NCBI RefSeq assembly: GCF_002933465.1
Contig: NZ_PSZE01000024.1
Span: 1 to 64,000 of the forward strand
Direction: 5' to 3'
Length of the DNA stretch: 64,000 nt
Source: Nocardia nova
Lineage (GTDB): Bacteria > Actinomycetota > Actinomycetes > Mycobacteriales > Mycobacteriaceae
In this document: one piece after another, positions 1 through 8,208 of the stretch
Numbering within the stretch: the first letter of the stretch is position 1
Layout of the letters: each line of letters opens with the position of its first letter
The notes under the pieces: generated by a model
What the model saw: only the letters and a program-made list of their open reading frames with translations
Told to the model about the DNA's origin: nothing
Databases searched by the model: none
Position numbers and translations under genes: made by a program

Positions 1-854
1 CGGAGTTTGCGGCGGGCGATGATGGTGGGGTTGAGGTGGGGGTTGGTTTGGTCGGGGTGTGGGGGGATGTGGAGGGCGAGGATGTGGTAGTTGTCGGCGA
101 TTTCGATGCCGCATTCGCGGGCCATGGTGCTGGTGGGGTGGCCGCTGAGGAGGGCGGAGGTGAGGGTGTGGACGGCGTTGTGGTGTTCGGAGACGACGGC
201 GCGGAGTTCGCGGACGTAGGCGTGGGAGACGGCGGTGGTCATGGTGTCGAGGATTTCGACGAGGAGTTTGGCGCCTTGGAGGAGGTTGGTGTAGTCGGTG
301 TGGGTGAGGGTGAGTGTGGGTTCACCGCCACTGCTGTCGCTGCTGCTGGCACTGCCGCTGCTGCTGCCGCTGTGGTTGTTGGTGTTGGTTTTGGTGGTGG
401 CGTTGGTGACGATGAGGTCGAAGCCGATTTTGAAGCCTTCGTGGATGGCGTGGTGGATGGTGTCGATGGGGACGCCTTCGCGGGCCCAGGCGGCGGCGGC
501 GTCTTTGAGGCGTTCGGTTTTTTCGGGGATGTCGTGGCCGTCGAGGAGGCTGATGGCGAGTTCGAGGCAGGTGCGGGTGATGGTGGTGATGTCGCCGTGG
601 ATGGCGTCGCCGGGGAGGGTGCCGCAGGGGGCGACGTTTTCGACGAAGTGGCCGACCATGTGCCGCGACAGCGACCACACATCCTTCAACGGCGACGACA
701 GCAATTGCCCGGACATGGTCAGGCTAGGGCGCGTCGAGCCGGCGGTGGCCTCGCCGGAGGCGGCCGGTGCGGCGGCGGGCCCCCGGGACGCGGTAGACCC
801 CGGCGTGGCGGCAGAACCCGGCGTGGCAACAGAACCCGGCGTGGCAACAGACAT
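1..854 (-). CDS. PucR/CdaR-like transcriptional regulator, 3' end outside window
   Basis: The minus strand is open from an ATG at 854 to the window edge, so the C-terminus (where an HTH_30 DNA-binding domain would be expected) is missing. After a 45-residue Ala/Pro/Ser/Thr tail comes a globular segment containing SLSRHMVGHFVENVAPCGTL and a helical stretch around WAREGVPIDTIHHAIHEGFK. This resembles the N-terminal domain of PucR-type regulators that are multiplied in Nocardia; I recognise the family but not the ligand. A Ser/Gly run near residues 165-180 looks like a linker. Third codon positions are almost all C and the strand is strongly C/A-rich, unlike the rest of the window. Upstream 855-986 holds a TTTATAACG-rich stretch that may carry the promoter. 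Confidence 0.72.
   Translation of the reverse strand, partial: MSVATPGSVATPGSAATPGSTASRGPAAAPAASGEATAGSTRPSLTMSGQLLSSPLKDVWSLSRHMVGHFVENVAPCGTLPGDAIHGDITTITRTCLELAISLLDGHDIPEKTERLKDAAAAWAREGVPIDTIHHAIHEGFKIGFDLIVTNATTKTNTNNHSGSSSGSASSSDSSGGEPTLTLTHTDYTNLLQGAKLLVEILDTMTTAVSHAYVRELRAVVSEHHNAVHTLTSALLSGHPTSTMARECGIEIADNYHILALHIPPHPDQTNPHLNPTIIARRKL
799..852 (-). repeat. Three tandem 18-bp units at the 5' end of the PucR-like gene
   Basis: Units at 799-816, 817-834 and 835-852 read CCCGGCGTGGCRRCAGAM on the plus strand. They encode three copies of a VATPGS/AATPGS hexapeptide directly after the initiator Met. Copies two and three differ only at the last base, which suggests recent slippage. The repeat only lengthens the disordered N-terminal tail. 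Confidence 0.85.
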
Positions 855-937
855 TGGCGAAAACTTCCTTCCCCGCCCGTTTACTGCGCTGCCTTTATAA
901 CGTAACCGTAACGAGACCCCGATGGATGTATTTCGCC

Positions 938-960
938 CATCCTCGTGACAAATGAGGATG
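938..960. terminator. Inverted repeat CATCCTC-N9-GAGGATG
   Basis: Perfect 7-bp arms at 938-944 and 954-960 lie between the stop of the acyl-CoA synthetase gene (987) and the start of the PucR-like gene (854), both on the minus strand. It could be a weak terminator of the first or an operator of the second. There is no U-run after the stem in the minus direction, so the role is uncertain. Confidence 0.35.
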
Positions 961-986
961 CCACCGGGGTGTGGCCTGGTGAGCGA

Positions 987-3191
987 TCACAACTCGGCCG
1001 CCGGTTGGAACGGGCCGGCCAGGTCCGCGCTCCCGCCGATCAGCAGGCGCTTGAGCACCTTCCCCGTCTCACCGCGCGGCAGTGCTGACAGGAAGGTGAC
1101 ATCGCGCGGCACCGAGAACCTGCTCAGCCGGTTGCGGATGTAGGTGCGGATCATGTCCGGGTCCAGGCCCGAACCCTCGCGCTTGACGATGAACGCGGCC
1201 AGCCGCTGCCCGAATTCGTGGTCCGGCACCCCGACCACGGCCACATCGGCGATCTGCGGCAGCCGCGACAGCGCCTCCTCCACCGGCCGCGGGAAGACGT
1301 TCTCACCGCCGGAGATGATCATCTCGTCGTCGCGCCCGGCGATGAACAGCCGGCCGTCGGCGTCCAGATACCCCAGGTCACCGGTATCGAGCATGCCGTC
1401 GGTCTCGTCCGGCGGCGCCGAATTGACGTATCCGTCGAACAGCATGTGATTGCCGACGTAGATGCGTCCGGTCGCGCCGACCGGCACGGGGGTGCGATCC
1501 GGGCCCAGCACAGCGATTTTGGTGCCGAGCGGTGGCCGCCCGGCGGTGGTCGGGGCGGTCCGCAGATCCTCGGGGGTGGCGATGGTCGCCCACGACACCT
1601 CCGTGGAGCCGTAGACGTTGTAGAGCACATCGCCGTAGTTGTCGGCGAAGCGCAGCACGGTGGCACCGGCCAGCGGCGCCCCGCAACTGGCCGCGATACG
1701 CAGGCTGGAGGTGTCGTAGCGGGCCCGCACATGGGTCGGCAGGTCCAGGATCCGCTGCACCATGGTCGGTACCAGAATTACCGTGCCGACCCGGTTTTCG
1801 GCTATCCGGCGCAGGGTGTCGCGGGCGTCGAACTGCTCCGGCAGCACCACGGTGGCGCGCAGCGCGGTACTCAACTGCAGGGCGGCCAGACCCCAGGTGT
1901 GGAACAGCGGTGCCGGGATGAGCATGGTGTCGTTCATGCGCAACGGAATGCGCGACAGCAGAGCCGCCACCGTGGCGAAGCCCTTGGCGTGCGGGCGGCG
2001 CGCGCCCTTGGGTGTCCCGCTGGTCCCGGAGGTCAGCACGATCAACCGGCCCGGCCGCGCCGGTTTGTCGAAACCGTTGTCGCCCTGGGTGATCAGATCA
2101 TCGATGGTGATGCGGCCGGGGACGCCGTCGTCGGTGGCGACGCGCACGATGTCGGAATGCAGATAGTGGATCAGTCCTTCCAGTTCGGCATCGACGAAGA
2201 CGTGCGCCAGCCGGTGCCGCTGCACGATTTCCTCGATCCGGCGGGCCGACAGACCCGCATTGAGCAGGATTGTGTCCACGCCGAGTTTGCCCGCCGCGAC
2301 CATGGTTTCGACCATGCCGGCGTGATTGCGGGCGAGCAGGCCGATCGCATCGCCGGTGCGCAGGCCCAGCCCGGCCATCCCGCCCGCCAGTGCGGTACTG
2401 CGCCGGTCGATGTCGGCGAAGGTGCGACTGCGCCGATCGTCGACGACGGCGATCCGGTGGGGGGAATGCGCGGCCGCGGCCGCGTAGCCGCCGGCGAGAT
2501 TGAAACCCCACCGGGCGAGTCCGCGCAGCTGCCCGACACTGCGATCCGGCCGCGCGGTGTGTACCACGCCCGCTCCGAGGATGTGGCGAGCCACGTCCGC
2601 GCGCCGCCGCAGCGGGCTGTTCTCGCGGTTGATCACGACCGAAGTCGGTGCGGCCGTAACCAGTTCACGCAGTCGCCGCAGCCCGGCGTCCAGCCACGCC
2701 AGCGCGCCGGCGGTCGAGGCGCGCGCGGCGACCGGATGTATCCGGCCGGCGGCGAAACAGGTGATCACGACCCGGGTGCCGCCCTCGATATCACGCAGCC
2801 GCACGGAGGCGAAACTTCCGGTCGCCGCGCAGTACAACTCGAAAGCCTCCTTGCGGGGGCCTACCCGCACCGTCAGCGACAGCGTCCGGATCTCGGTGTC
2901 GGTGGTTCCGATGCGTAGCTGCCACAGCGGCTCGCCGGCGACGGTCTCGAGCCGTTCACAGGCGCCGATCCCGGTGAAGATGCGCGGATACAGCTGCGGG
3001 TCGGTGAGCAGCTCCCAGACGGCGCTGCGCTCGACCGGCAGCTCGACGGCGGTGTCGAAAACCTCGGTAGCCAACTTCTTACACTTCTCGCGGGCCGGTT
3101 CTTCGAGCACACCGGCGGGAATTCCTTTGTAACCGGGATTGATTTCGCGCAGAAGATGCCTTGTGACAATTCCCGGAGGGCGCGGGGACAC
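987..3191 (-). CDS. SRPBCC domain-acyl-CoA synthetase (FadD-like) fusion
   Basis: A two-domain protein of 734 residues. Residues about 38-190 look like an SRPBCC/START-like ligand-binding domain (AVELPVERSAVWELLTDPQL). Residues about 215-734 are an ANL-superfamily adenylate-forming enzyme with the P-loop-like LTSGTSGTPKGARRP, the YGSTE motif, DTGDLGYLD, and the C-terminal catalytic lysine motif PRGETGKVLKR. It should activate a fatty or aromatic carboxylic acid to its CoA thioester in the cytosol; the N-terminal domain may hold a hydrophobic substrate. The GTG at 3191 opens the longest frame, but GTG at 3110 follows an AAAGGA sequence and lies closer to the first recognisable domain, so the true start may be there. 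Substrate unknown. Confidence 0.85.
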   Translation of the reverse strand: MSPRPPGIVTRHLLREINPGYKGIPAGVLEEPAREKCKKLATEVFDTAVELPVERSAVWELLTDPQLYPRIFTGIGACERLETVAGEPLWQLRIGTTDTEIRTLSLTVRVGPRKEAFELYCAATGSFASVRLRDIEGGTRVVITCFAAGRIHPVAARASTAGALAWLDAGLRRLRELVTAAPTSVVINRENSPLRRRADVARHILGAGVVHTARPDRSVGQLRGLARWGFNLAGGYAAAAAHSPHRIAVVDDRRSRTFADIDRRSTALAGGMAGLGLRTGDAIGLLARNHAGMVETMVAAGKLGVDTILLNAGLSARRIEEIVQRHRLAHVFVDAELEGLIHYLHSDIVRVATDDGVPGRITIDDLITQGDNGFDKPARPGRLIVLTSGTSGTPKGARRPHAKGFATVAALLSRIPLRMNDTMLIPAPLFHTWGLAALQLSTALRATVVLPEQFDARDTLRRIAENRVGTVILVPTMVQRILDLPTHVRARYDTSSLRIAASCGAPLAGATVLRFADNYGDVLYNVYGSTEVSWATIATPEDLRTAPTTAGRPPLGTKIAVLGPDRTPVPVGATGRIYVGNHMLFDGYVNSAPPDETDGMLDTGDLGYLDADGRLFIAGRDDEMIISGGENVFPRPVEEALSRLPQIADVAVVGVPDHEFGQRLAAFIVKREGSGLDPDMIRTYIRNRLSRFSVPRDVTFLSALPRGETGKVLKRLLIGGSADLAGPFQPAAEL

Positions 3192-3337
3192 GGTTGTGAG
3201 TTCGCCGCCGATCGTCCGTCGCGTGATATGCGTCGCAGCCCGGAGCGGAACGTCGTCCGCCGCCCCGATTGTCGAGCCAGCGGCTGTCCCGCGTCACGAC
3301 GGTGCCGGACCCCGCCGGAAAAGGATGTGTGAGCTGG

Positions 3338-4178
3338 ATGAGCAGGCGATTCGGGTTGCTGTACCGGCGTCCGGCGGTGCTGTGCCTGGCGCTGGCGGCC
3401 GTGGTGGCGCTGTCGACCGGCGTCGCCGCCGCGACCGACGGATCGGCGTCGGCGGACGGATCCCGGATCGACCGGATTGTCGACACCGATGCCCGCCACA
3501 CCACGCTCGTCGTGTACTCGGCGGCCATAGACCGCACGATCAGCATGCGGGTACTGCGGCCGGCCGAGACCTCGCGGCCGGCTCCGGTGCTGGGCCGCAA
3601 CGAACGGACGACCTTCCTGACGCGTGAACTTCCGCCGCTCCTCGACGCCACGCTGCACACGTCGGGCCGCAACGCGATTGCGGGAGTGTCGATGTCGGCG
3701 ACGTCGGTGCTCGCGCTGGCGCAGGCTACTCCCGGACTGTACGCCGCGTTGGGGTCGTTCAGTGGCTGCGCCCAGACGGGAACCGATCCGGGCCGTCGCT
3801 TCGTGCAGGCGGTGGTGGCTTCCGGTGGCGGCAATCCGTGGGAACATGTGGGGCCCGGACGGTTCGCACAGGTGGCTCGACGCTGACCCCAGCACGCCGG
3901 CGAATCTGGAAAAACTGCAGGGGACAGAACTTTTCGTCACCGCAGGGGTGCCACGCCCCGGCGGTGCGACGAACGGTCCGGCTGTTGCCGATCCCGCCGG
4001 TGGCGGCGCGCTGGAATCGGTGGTCGCGCAGTGCACCCGGCGCCTGCAGGACGCGACCGAGGCTCTCGGGATTCCCGCCATCTACCGCTACCCGCCGGGC
4101 GGGCTGCACGACTGGCCGTATTGGGAGCGGTCCCTGCACGAGGCGTGGCCGAGTTTCGCGCGGGCGCTCGCAGATTAG
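3338..4178 (+). pseudogene. Antigen 85/mycolyltransferase-like esterase, deleted and frameshifted
   Basis: Starts at ATG 3338 with a signal peptide (RRPAVLCLALAAVVALSTGVAAA). The nucleophile motif GVSMSATS and the C-terminal His region (GLHDWPYWE) identify an alpha/beta-hydrolase of the secreted Ag85-like esterase family that acts on the mycolate envelope. Two lesions are visible. The frame runs RPAPVL directly into GRNERTTFLTRELPPL, whereas relatives carry roughly 45-55 residues (YLLNGAGGG... to ...DDPVLGRNKW) between two PVL copies. Also, after GGNPWE near 3842 the family motif MWGPDGSHRWLDADP continues in the next frame, which fits one extra base in the GAACATG stretch. The first frame stops at 3886; the second continues to 4178. 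Deletion plus frameshift makes a pseudogene more likely than a single sequencing error. Confidence 0.82.
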
Positions 4179-4187
4179 CAGCCCGGA

Positions 4188-5009
4188 TCAGGGTTTGCGG
4201 GCCACACCCGCATAGCCGTCGAGGGGCCGGACATCCGGCAGGGGCTCGTCCGGATCCGGTCGCCACCGGGCCAGATATTCTAGGCCGGGTTCGACCAGGA
4301 CCAGATCACCCAGCAGTTCCATGATCTCGGCGCGGGTGCGCAGTCGATCGCCCCGGCCGGTGACGCGTGCGGTCACCGCGAGCATGCGGTCCATCTGCTC
4401 GGGCGGCCCCTCACTGGTCAGATGCGACAGCGCCAGATAACTCCCGGAGGCGATGGTGGCGCGCAGTCGCTCGAAAACCGTCGCGGCCAGCGCATCGTCG
4501 GCGACGAAATGCAGCATCGATACGAGCAGGACGGCCACCGGCCGGTCGAAATCCAGCAGCTCCCGGACCTGCGGATGCTCCAGTATCCCGTCGATATCGG
4601 TGAAATCGCCGTGCACCGCGGTGGCGTTCGGATTGTCGGCCAGCAGCTTGCGGCTCATGGTCACCGCGACCGGATCGATATCGACATAGACCACTCGCGC
4701 GTCCGGGACGACGCGCTGCGCGATCTCGTGCACGTTGCCCGCCGTCGGAATTCCGGAGCCCAGATCGAGGAATTGGTCGATACCAGCCTCGGCGAGAAAA
4801 CCGACCGCACGCTGCAAAAATGCGCGGTTGGCGCGGGCTGTGCGCGGGACTTCGGGAATGACCTCGATCATTTGCGCGGCGACCGACCGATCCACCTCGA
4901 AATTGGCGAATCCGCCGAGCAGATAGTCGTAAACCCGTGCCGGGCTGGGAATCCTGGGGTCGATCTCGTCGGCCGCCCAGTCGGGTAACAGAGGTTGCAC
5001 GCAGCTCAT
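4188..5009 (-). CDS. SAM-dependent methyltransferase (DUF574/Methyltransf_19 type)
   Basis: 273 residues, typical for the actinobacterial family with the N-terminal IPSPARVYDYLLGGFANFEVD signature. The SAM site is FLDLGSGIPTAGNVHE (about residues 80-95), with an acidic DIDPVAV strand. The target is unknown; many paralogues sit beside regulatory genes. Its ATG overlaps the stop of the upstream diguanylate cyclase by four bases (ATGA at 5009-5006), so the two are translationally coupled. Confidence 0.9.
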   Translation of the reverse strand: MSCVQPLLPDWAADEIDPRIPSPARVYDYLLGGFANFEVDRSVAAQMIEVIPEVPRTARANRAFLQRAVGFLAEAGIDQFLDLGSGIPTAGNVHEIAQRVVPDARVVYVDIDPVAVTMSRKLLADNPNATAVHGDFTDIDGILEHPQVRELLDFDRPVAVLLVSMLHFVADDALAATVFERLRATIASGSYLALSHLTSEGPPEQMDRMLAVTARVTGRGDRLRTRAEIMELLGDLVLVEPGLEYLARWRPDPDEPLPDVRPLDGYAGVARKP

Positions 5010-6304
5010 CCTAGGCCGCGCACCCGGGCGGCGACATCTGTCGCATGAAGGACCCAGCGGTTTCGTCCGCCGGCCTTCGCGCGATACAGCCCGGCGTCGG
5101 CGGCATCGAGCAGTCGCTCGGCATCGGTACCGGTGACAGGGGTGACGATCGCGCCGATACAGGCCGAGATCATAAGGTCGTGGTTGTCGACGGGGATGGG
5201 TTCGGCCAGCGCGTCGAGCAGGCGCTGGGCGACCGTGGCGATGTGCTCGGTATCGCAGGTCGGCCGCACCAGCCCGACGAATTCGTCGCCGCCCACCCGA
5301 GCCAGCAGGATCGCCGGCACGGCCGCCGAGAGCCGGTCCGCGACCGCGACGAGCAGTCGATCACCTACGCCGTGGCCGTAGGTGTCGTTGACCGATTTGA
5401 ATCCGTCGAGGTCGATGAAACACAGGCCGATGCAGTCCTCGGCCTCGGCGTCGGTGATGATGGCCGAGAGCACTTCGACCAGTTGCCGTCGATTGGGCAG
5501 GCCGGTGAGCGGATCCAGGCGGGCCTGGCGATGCAATTCGGCCTGCAATTCCCGCCGCTGTGTGGTGTCCTCGCCGACCACCAGCAGATAGGCCGCGCGC
5601 CCGCCGGTCGCCGGCACCAGGGTGATCGCCCAGGTGGCCCAGCCGTCGACACCTTCGGGCCGGGGATAGCGCAATTCCATCCGGACCGTGCCCGAGCCGG
5701 CGTGCAAAAGCTCGCCCAGTACGCGGCGCCGCAATTCCACTCGGTCGTCCGGATGGATCAGATCGGTGACCCCGCGTTCGAGCAGATACTCGCGGCTCAC
5801 GCCCAGCATCGCGGCCATGGCCGGATTCACATCGACCACCCGGCCCTCGGCGTCACCGATGCCGAGGGCGATGGCGGCATTGTCGAATACCACCCGGAAT
5901 CGCGCTTCGGCGGCATTGCGGGCATCGGCCATCGCCGAGTGCAACATTTCCTGATGCCGCGCCCGGGTGGCGAGTAACTCCTCGGTATATCCGCGGGCCA
6001 TCTCGCCCAGTACGGCGAGCACCCGATCACCCGGGGGGAAGGCGGTGGTGGCCAGCGGCGTCAGCGCACGGGCGGAGCGGGGCACGACCTGCGGATCGGT
6101 GAGGTTTGCGCGCACCAGCGCGGCGCCGATCGCGGCCGCGGGCGCCGCATCGAACGGTTCGGCCTGCACAATCGTGACCAGCTGCTGGAGCAAACCCAGC
6201 AGCAGGCGCTCGAGCTCGCGCATGGACATGGGAACGAAACCGGTGTCGGCGATCGCGATGCGCCATCGCCGAGCCAGTTCACCGACCCCGGTTTCCCCTG
6301 TCAT
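5006..6304 (-). CDS. PAS-GGDEF diguanylate cyclase
   Basis: Makes c-di-GMP from two GTP. The N-terminal ~130 residues are a poorly characterised helical sensor region, followed by a PAS fold (about 140-255, FDNAAIALGIGDAEGRVVDVNPA) and a GGDEF domain with an intact ARVGGDEF motif near residue 338. There is no EAL domain, and no RxxD inhibitory site in the expected place five residues before GGDEF. No transmembrane segment is obvious, so it is probably cytosolic. TTG 6313 and GTG 6310 precede ATG 6304 in frame; ATG is chosen. It overlaps the downstream methyltransferase gene. Confidence 0.92.
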   Translation of the reverse strand: MTGETGVGELARRWRIAIADTGFVPMSMRELERLLLGLLQQLVTIVQAEPFDAAPAAAIGAALVRANLTDPQVVPRSARALTPLATTAFPPGDRVLAVLGEMARGYTEELLATRARHQEMLHSAMADARNAAEARFRVVFDNAAIALGIGDAEGRVVDVNPAMAAMLGVSREYLLERGVTDLIHPDDRVELRRRVLGELLHAGSGTVRMELRYPRPEGVDGWATWAITLVPATGGRAAYLLVVGEDTTQRRELQAELHRQARLDPLTGLPNRRQLVEVLSAIITDAEAEDCIGLCFIDLDGFKSVNDTYGHGVGDRLLVAVADRLSAAVPAILLARVGGDEFVGLVRPTCDTEHIATVAQRLLDALAEPIPVDNHDLMISACIGAIVTPVTGTDAERLLDAADAGLYRAKAGGRNRWVLHATDVAARVRGLG

Positions 6305-6479
6305 GCACACCAACCCCGCCTCGGAACTACTCCCAGCGACTTGTGAGTACGGCGCGGCGCCGAACCAGAGAACCAGATTACCGCGCCGAGCGGGTCCGCA
6401 AGATCACGGCTGTGGCGTGATGCTGCGGGCCCGCTCGGTATGTACGGTGTGCGATCTCGCTGGAAAGATCGGGTGCCGG

Positions 6480-6815
6480 CTACTTGCTCGCTTTGTGATA
6501 GGCGGCGACAACCTCGGAGGAAATGCGGCCGCGCGCTGAGACGTTATAGCCGTGTTTCTTGGCCCATTCCCGGATCGCCACCGTCTGCTCGCGGTCGGCC
6601 GCGGACTTCGTGCGGGTGCCGCCGCCGGACTTCAAGCGGCCGACCTTGCGGGCCTTTTCCGTCCAGGGTTCGAGTGCGCCGCGCAGCTTCCCGGCATTCA
6701 ATGTCGACAGGTCGATTTCATACGCCACACCGTCGATCGAGAACTGCACGGTCTCATCCGCTTTGGACTTCCCGTCGTAATCATCGATGAGTGTGACGGT
6801 GACTTTCTTGGCCAT
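6480..6815 (-). CDS. lsr2: Lsr2 nucleoid-associated xenogeneic silencer
   Basis: 111 residues, the normal Lsr2 length. The N-terminal dimerisation domain starts MAKKVTVTLIDDYDGKSKAD; a basic Ser/Gly linker follows; the C-terminal DNA-binding domain carries the AT-hook-like SARGRISSEV (RGR) that reads AT-rich minor grooves. ATG 6815 is preceded by AAAGGG at good spacing; the longer in-frame extension upstream is not Lsr2-like and is left out. Lsr2 bridges and silences AT-rich foreign DNA. Monocistronic. Confidence 0.96.
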   Translation of the reverse strand: MAKKVTVTLIDDYDGKSKADETVQFSIDGVAYEIDLSTLNAGKLRGALEPWTEKARKVGRLKSGGGTRTKSAADREQTVAIREWAKKHGYNVSARGRISSEVVAAYHKASK

Positions 6816-7162
6816 GATCGAGCCCTTTCGCACTGACACGGAGCAACTGGGATTGTGTATACCGTACCGTAGTGCGACCGGCCGTAGTGAATCCCGTGCT
6901 ATTCGGGCGTTTTCGATCGTGATTGTTCCCGGAATGCGAAAAGAATCGGCGGGACGCATTTAGTGCGGGCGCGGCAAAGATTATCGGAATGCTCGCGGTC
7001 TTCGGACACCGCTCGGGAGTTCGGATCGCGCGGTTCGGATATACGGAGGGGTTGCGTGGGTACCCGGCTGCCGGGCCTGGCGGCGCGTAGAGCAGGGGAT
7101 ATTGCATACATAGCGATGTATGCATATGATGACGGGCGAAGCGACGGAGAGGGGTATCGGGC
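6816..7162. other. Divergent intergenic region lsr2 / CDF transporter
   Basis: 347 bp without a convincing gene. On the minus strand TATACA (6861-6856) is a good -10 candidate for lsr2. The lower-GC part towards 7100 holds the palindromic operator of the CDF gene (listed separately). An antisense reading frame across 6899-8155 is a shadow of the transporter. Confidence 0.6.
7103..7124 (+). promoter_or_regulatory. Perfect palindrome TGCATACAT-AGCG-ATGTATGCA, likely metal-sensor operator
   Basis: Nine-bp perfect arms (7103-7111, 7116-7124) with a 4-bp centre, ending 38 bp before the CDF exporter ATG. It is AT-rich in a GC-rich context. The form is like ArsR/SmtB or TetR operators that control metal efflux genes; no regulator gene is adjacent, so the protein that binds must be encoded elsewhere. 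Confidence 0.75.
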
Positions 7163-8176
7163 ATGGGCGCCGGACAGACACATGGCTCGGGCAACGGGCA
7201 TGCGCACAGTCATGCGCACGCCACTCCCGACGGCGATCGGCGCTGGCTCGCCGGGGCGCTCGCGGTCATCGTGGTCTTCCTCCTCGGCGAGGTGGTCGTC
7301 GGTGTGGTGGCCGGTTCGCTCGCCCTGCTGTCGGATGCCGCGCACATGCTCACCGACGCGGCCTCGATCGCGTTGGCGCTGTGGGCGATTCGCCTCGCGG
7401 CGCGACCCCCGGCCGGGCGGATGACCTTCGGCTGGAAGCGGGTCGAAATCCTGTCCGCGCAAGCCAACGGCCTGACGCTGCTGGTGTTGTCGGCCTGGCT
7501 GTTCTACGAGGCGATCCGCCGCCTGATCCAGCCGCCGTCGGTCACCGGTGGGCTCGTGCTCGCCACGGCGCTCGTGGGCGTGGTCGTGAACCTCGCCGCC
7601 ACCTGGATGATTTCGCGGGCCAATCGCAGCAGCCTGAATGTCGAGGGCGCGTTCCAGCACATCCTCACCGATCTCTACGCCTTCCTGGCGACCGCGGTGG
7701 CCGGAGTGATCATCATGGTCACCGGATTCGAACGCGCCGACGCGATAGCGACGCTGGTGGTGGTCGCGCTGATGGTCAAGGCGGGCGTCGGCCTGGTCCG
7801 CGCGTCGAGTCGGATATTCCTCGAGGCCGCCCCGGCCGATATCGATCCCGCGGTGGTGGGTGTGGGAATGGCCGCCCGTGACGGGGTGGTGGAAGTGCAT
7901 GACTTGCACATCTGGGAGATCACCTCGGGGTCTCCCGCGCTCTCGGCACACGTGCTGGTCGAGCCCGGCCGCGACTGTCATGCGGTGCGTCAGGATCTGG
8001 CGCAGTGGCTGGCCGCCGACCACCACATCGAGCACGCCACGCTGCAGGTGGATCACGCACAGCCCGAGCTGATCGAACTCGGGGCCGGGCCGAGCGGCCA
8101 TTGCGCCCAGTCGCACGGACCCGCGCACCGCTCGCAAGACGTCGCGCACGCCCACGAACCCGGTAATGGGAACTAA
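7163..8176 (+). CDS. Cation diffusion facilitator, probable Zn2+ (or Cd2+/Co2+) exporter
   Basis: 337 residues with six membrane segments (first: LAVIVVFLLGEVVVGVVAGSL). The transport-site motif SDAAHMLTD in TM2 and HILTD in TM5 give the two His-Asp pairs typical of zinc-type CDF carriers (ZitB/CzcD-like). The N-terminus (HGSGNGHAHSHAHATP) and C-terminus are His-rich, as metal-collecting tails. The cytosolic C-terminal domain has VEVHDLHIWEITSG. The preceding palindrome suggests metal-inducible expression. The protein exports divalent metal against protons at the inner membrane. Confidence 0.93.
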   Translation: MGAGQTHGSGNGHAHSHAHATPDGDRRWLAGALAVIVVFLLGEVVVGVVAGSLALLSDAAHMLTDAASIALALWAIRLAARPPAGRMTFGWKRVEILSAQANGLTLLVLSAWLFYEAIRRLIQPPSVTGGLVLATALVGVVVNLAATWMISRANRSSLNVEGAFQHILTDLYAFLATAVAGVIIMVTGFERADAIATLVVVALMVKAGVGLVRASSRIFLEAAPADIDPAVVGVGMAARDGVVEVHDLHIWEITSGSPALSAHVLVEPGRDCHAVRQDLAQWLAADHHIEHATLQVDHAQPELIELGAGPSGHCAQSHGPAHRSQDVAHAHEPGNGN

Positions 8177-8208
8177 CCGGACATCCCGTCGGACCGGCGC
8201 AAACGCCC

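Noticed and set aside
1218..2918. 566-codon open frame antisense to the acyl-CoA synthetase gene
   Set aside because: Low-complexity His/Gln/Arg translation of a conserved gene's reverse strand.
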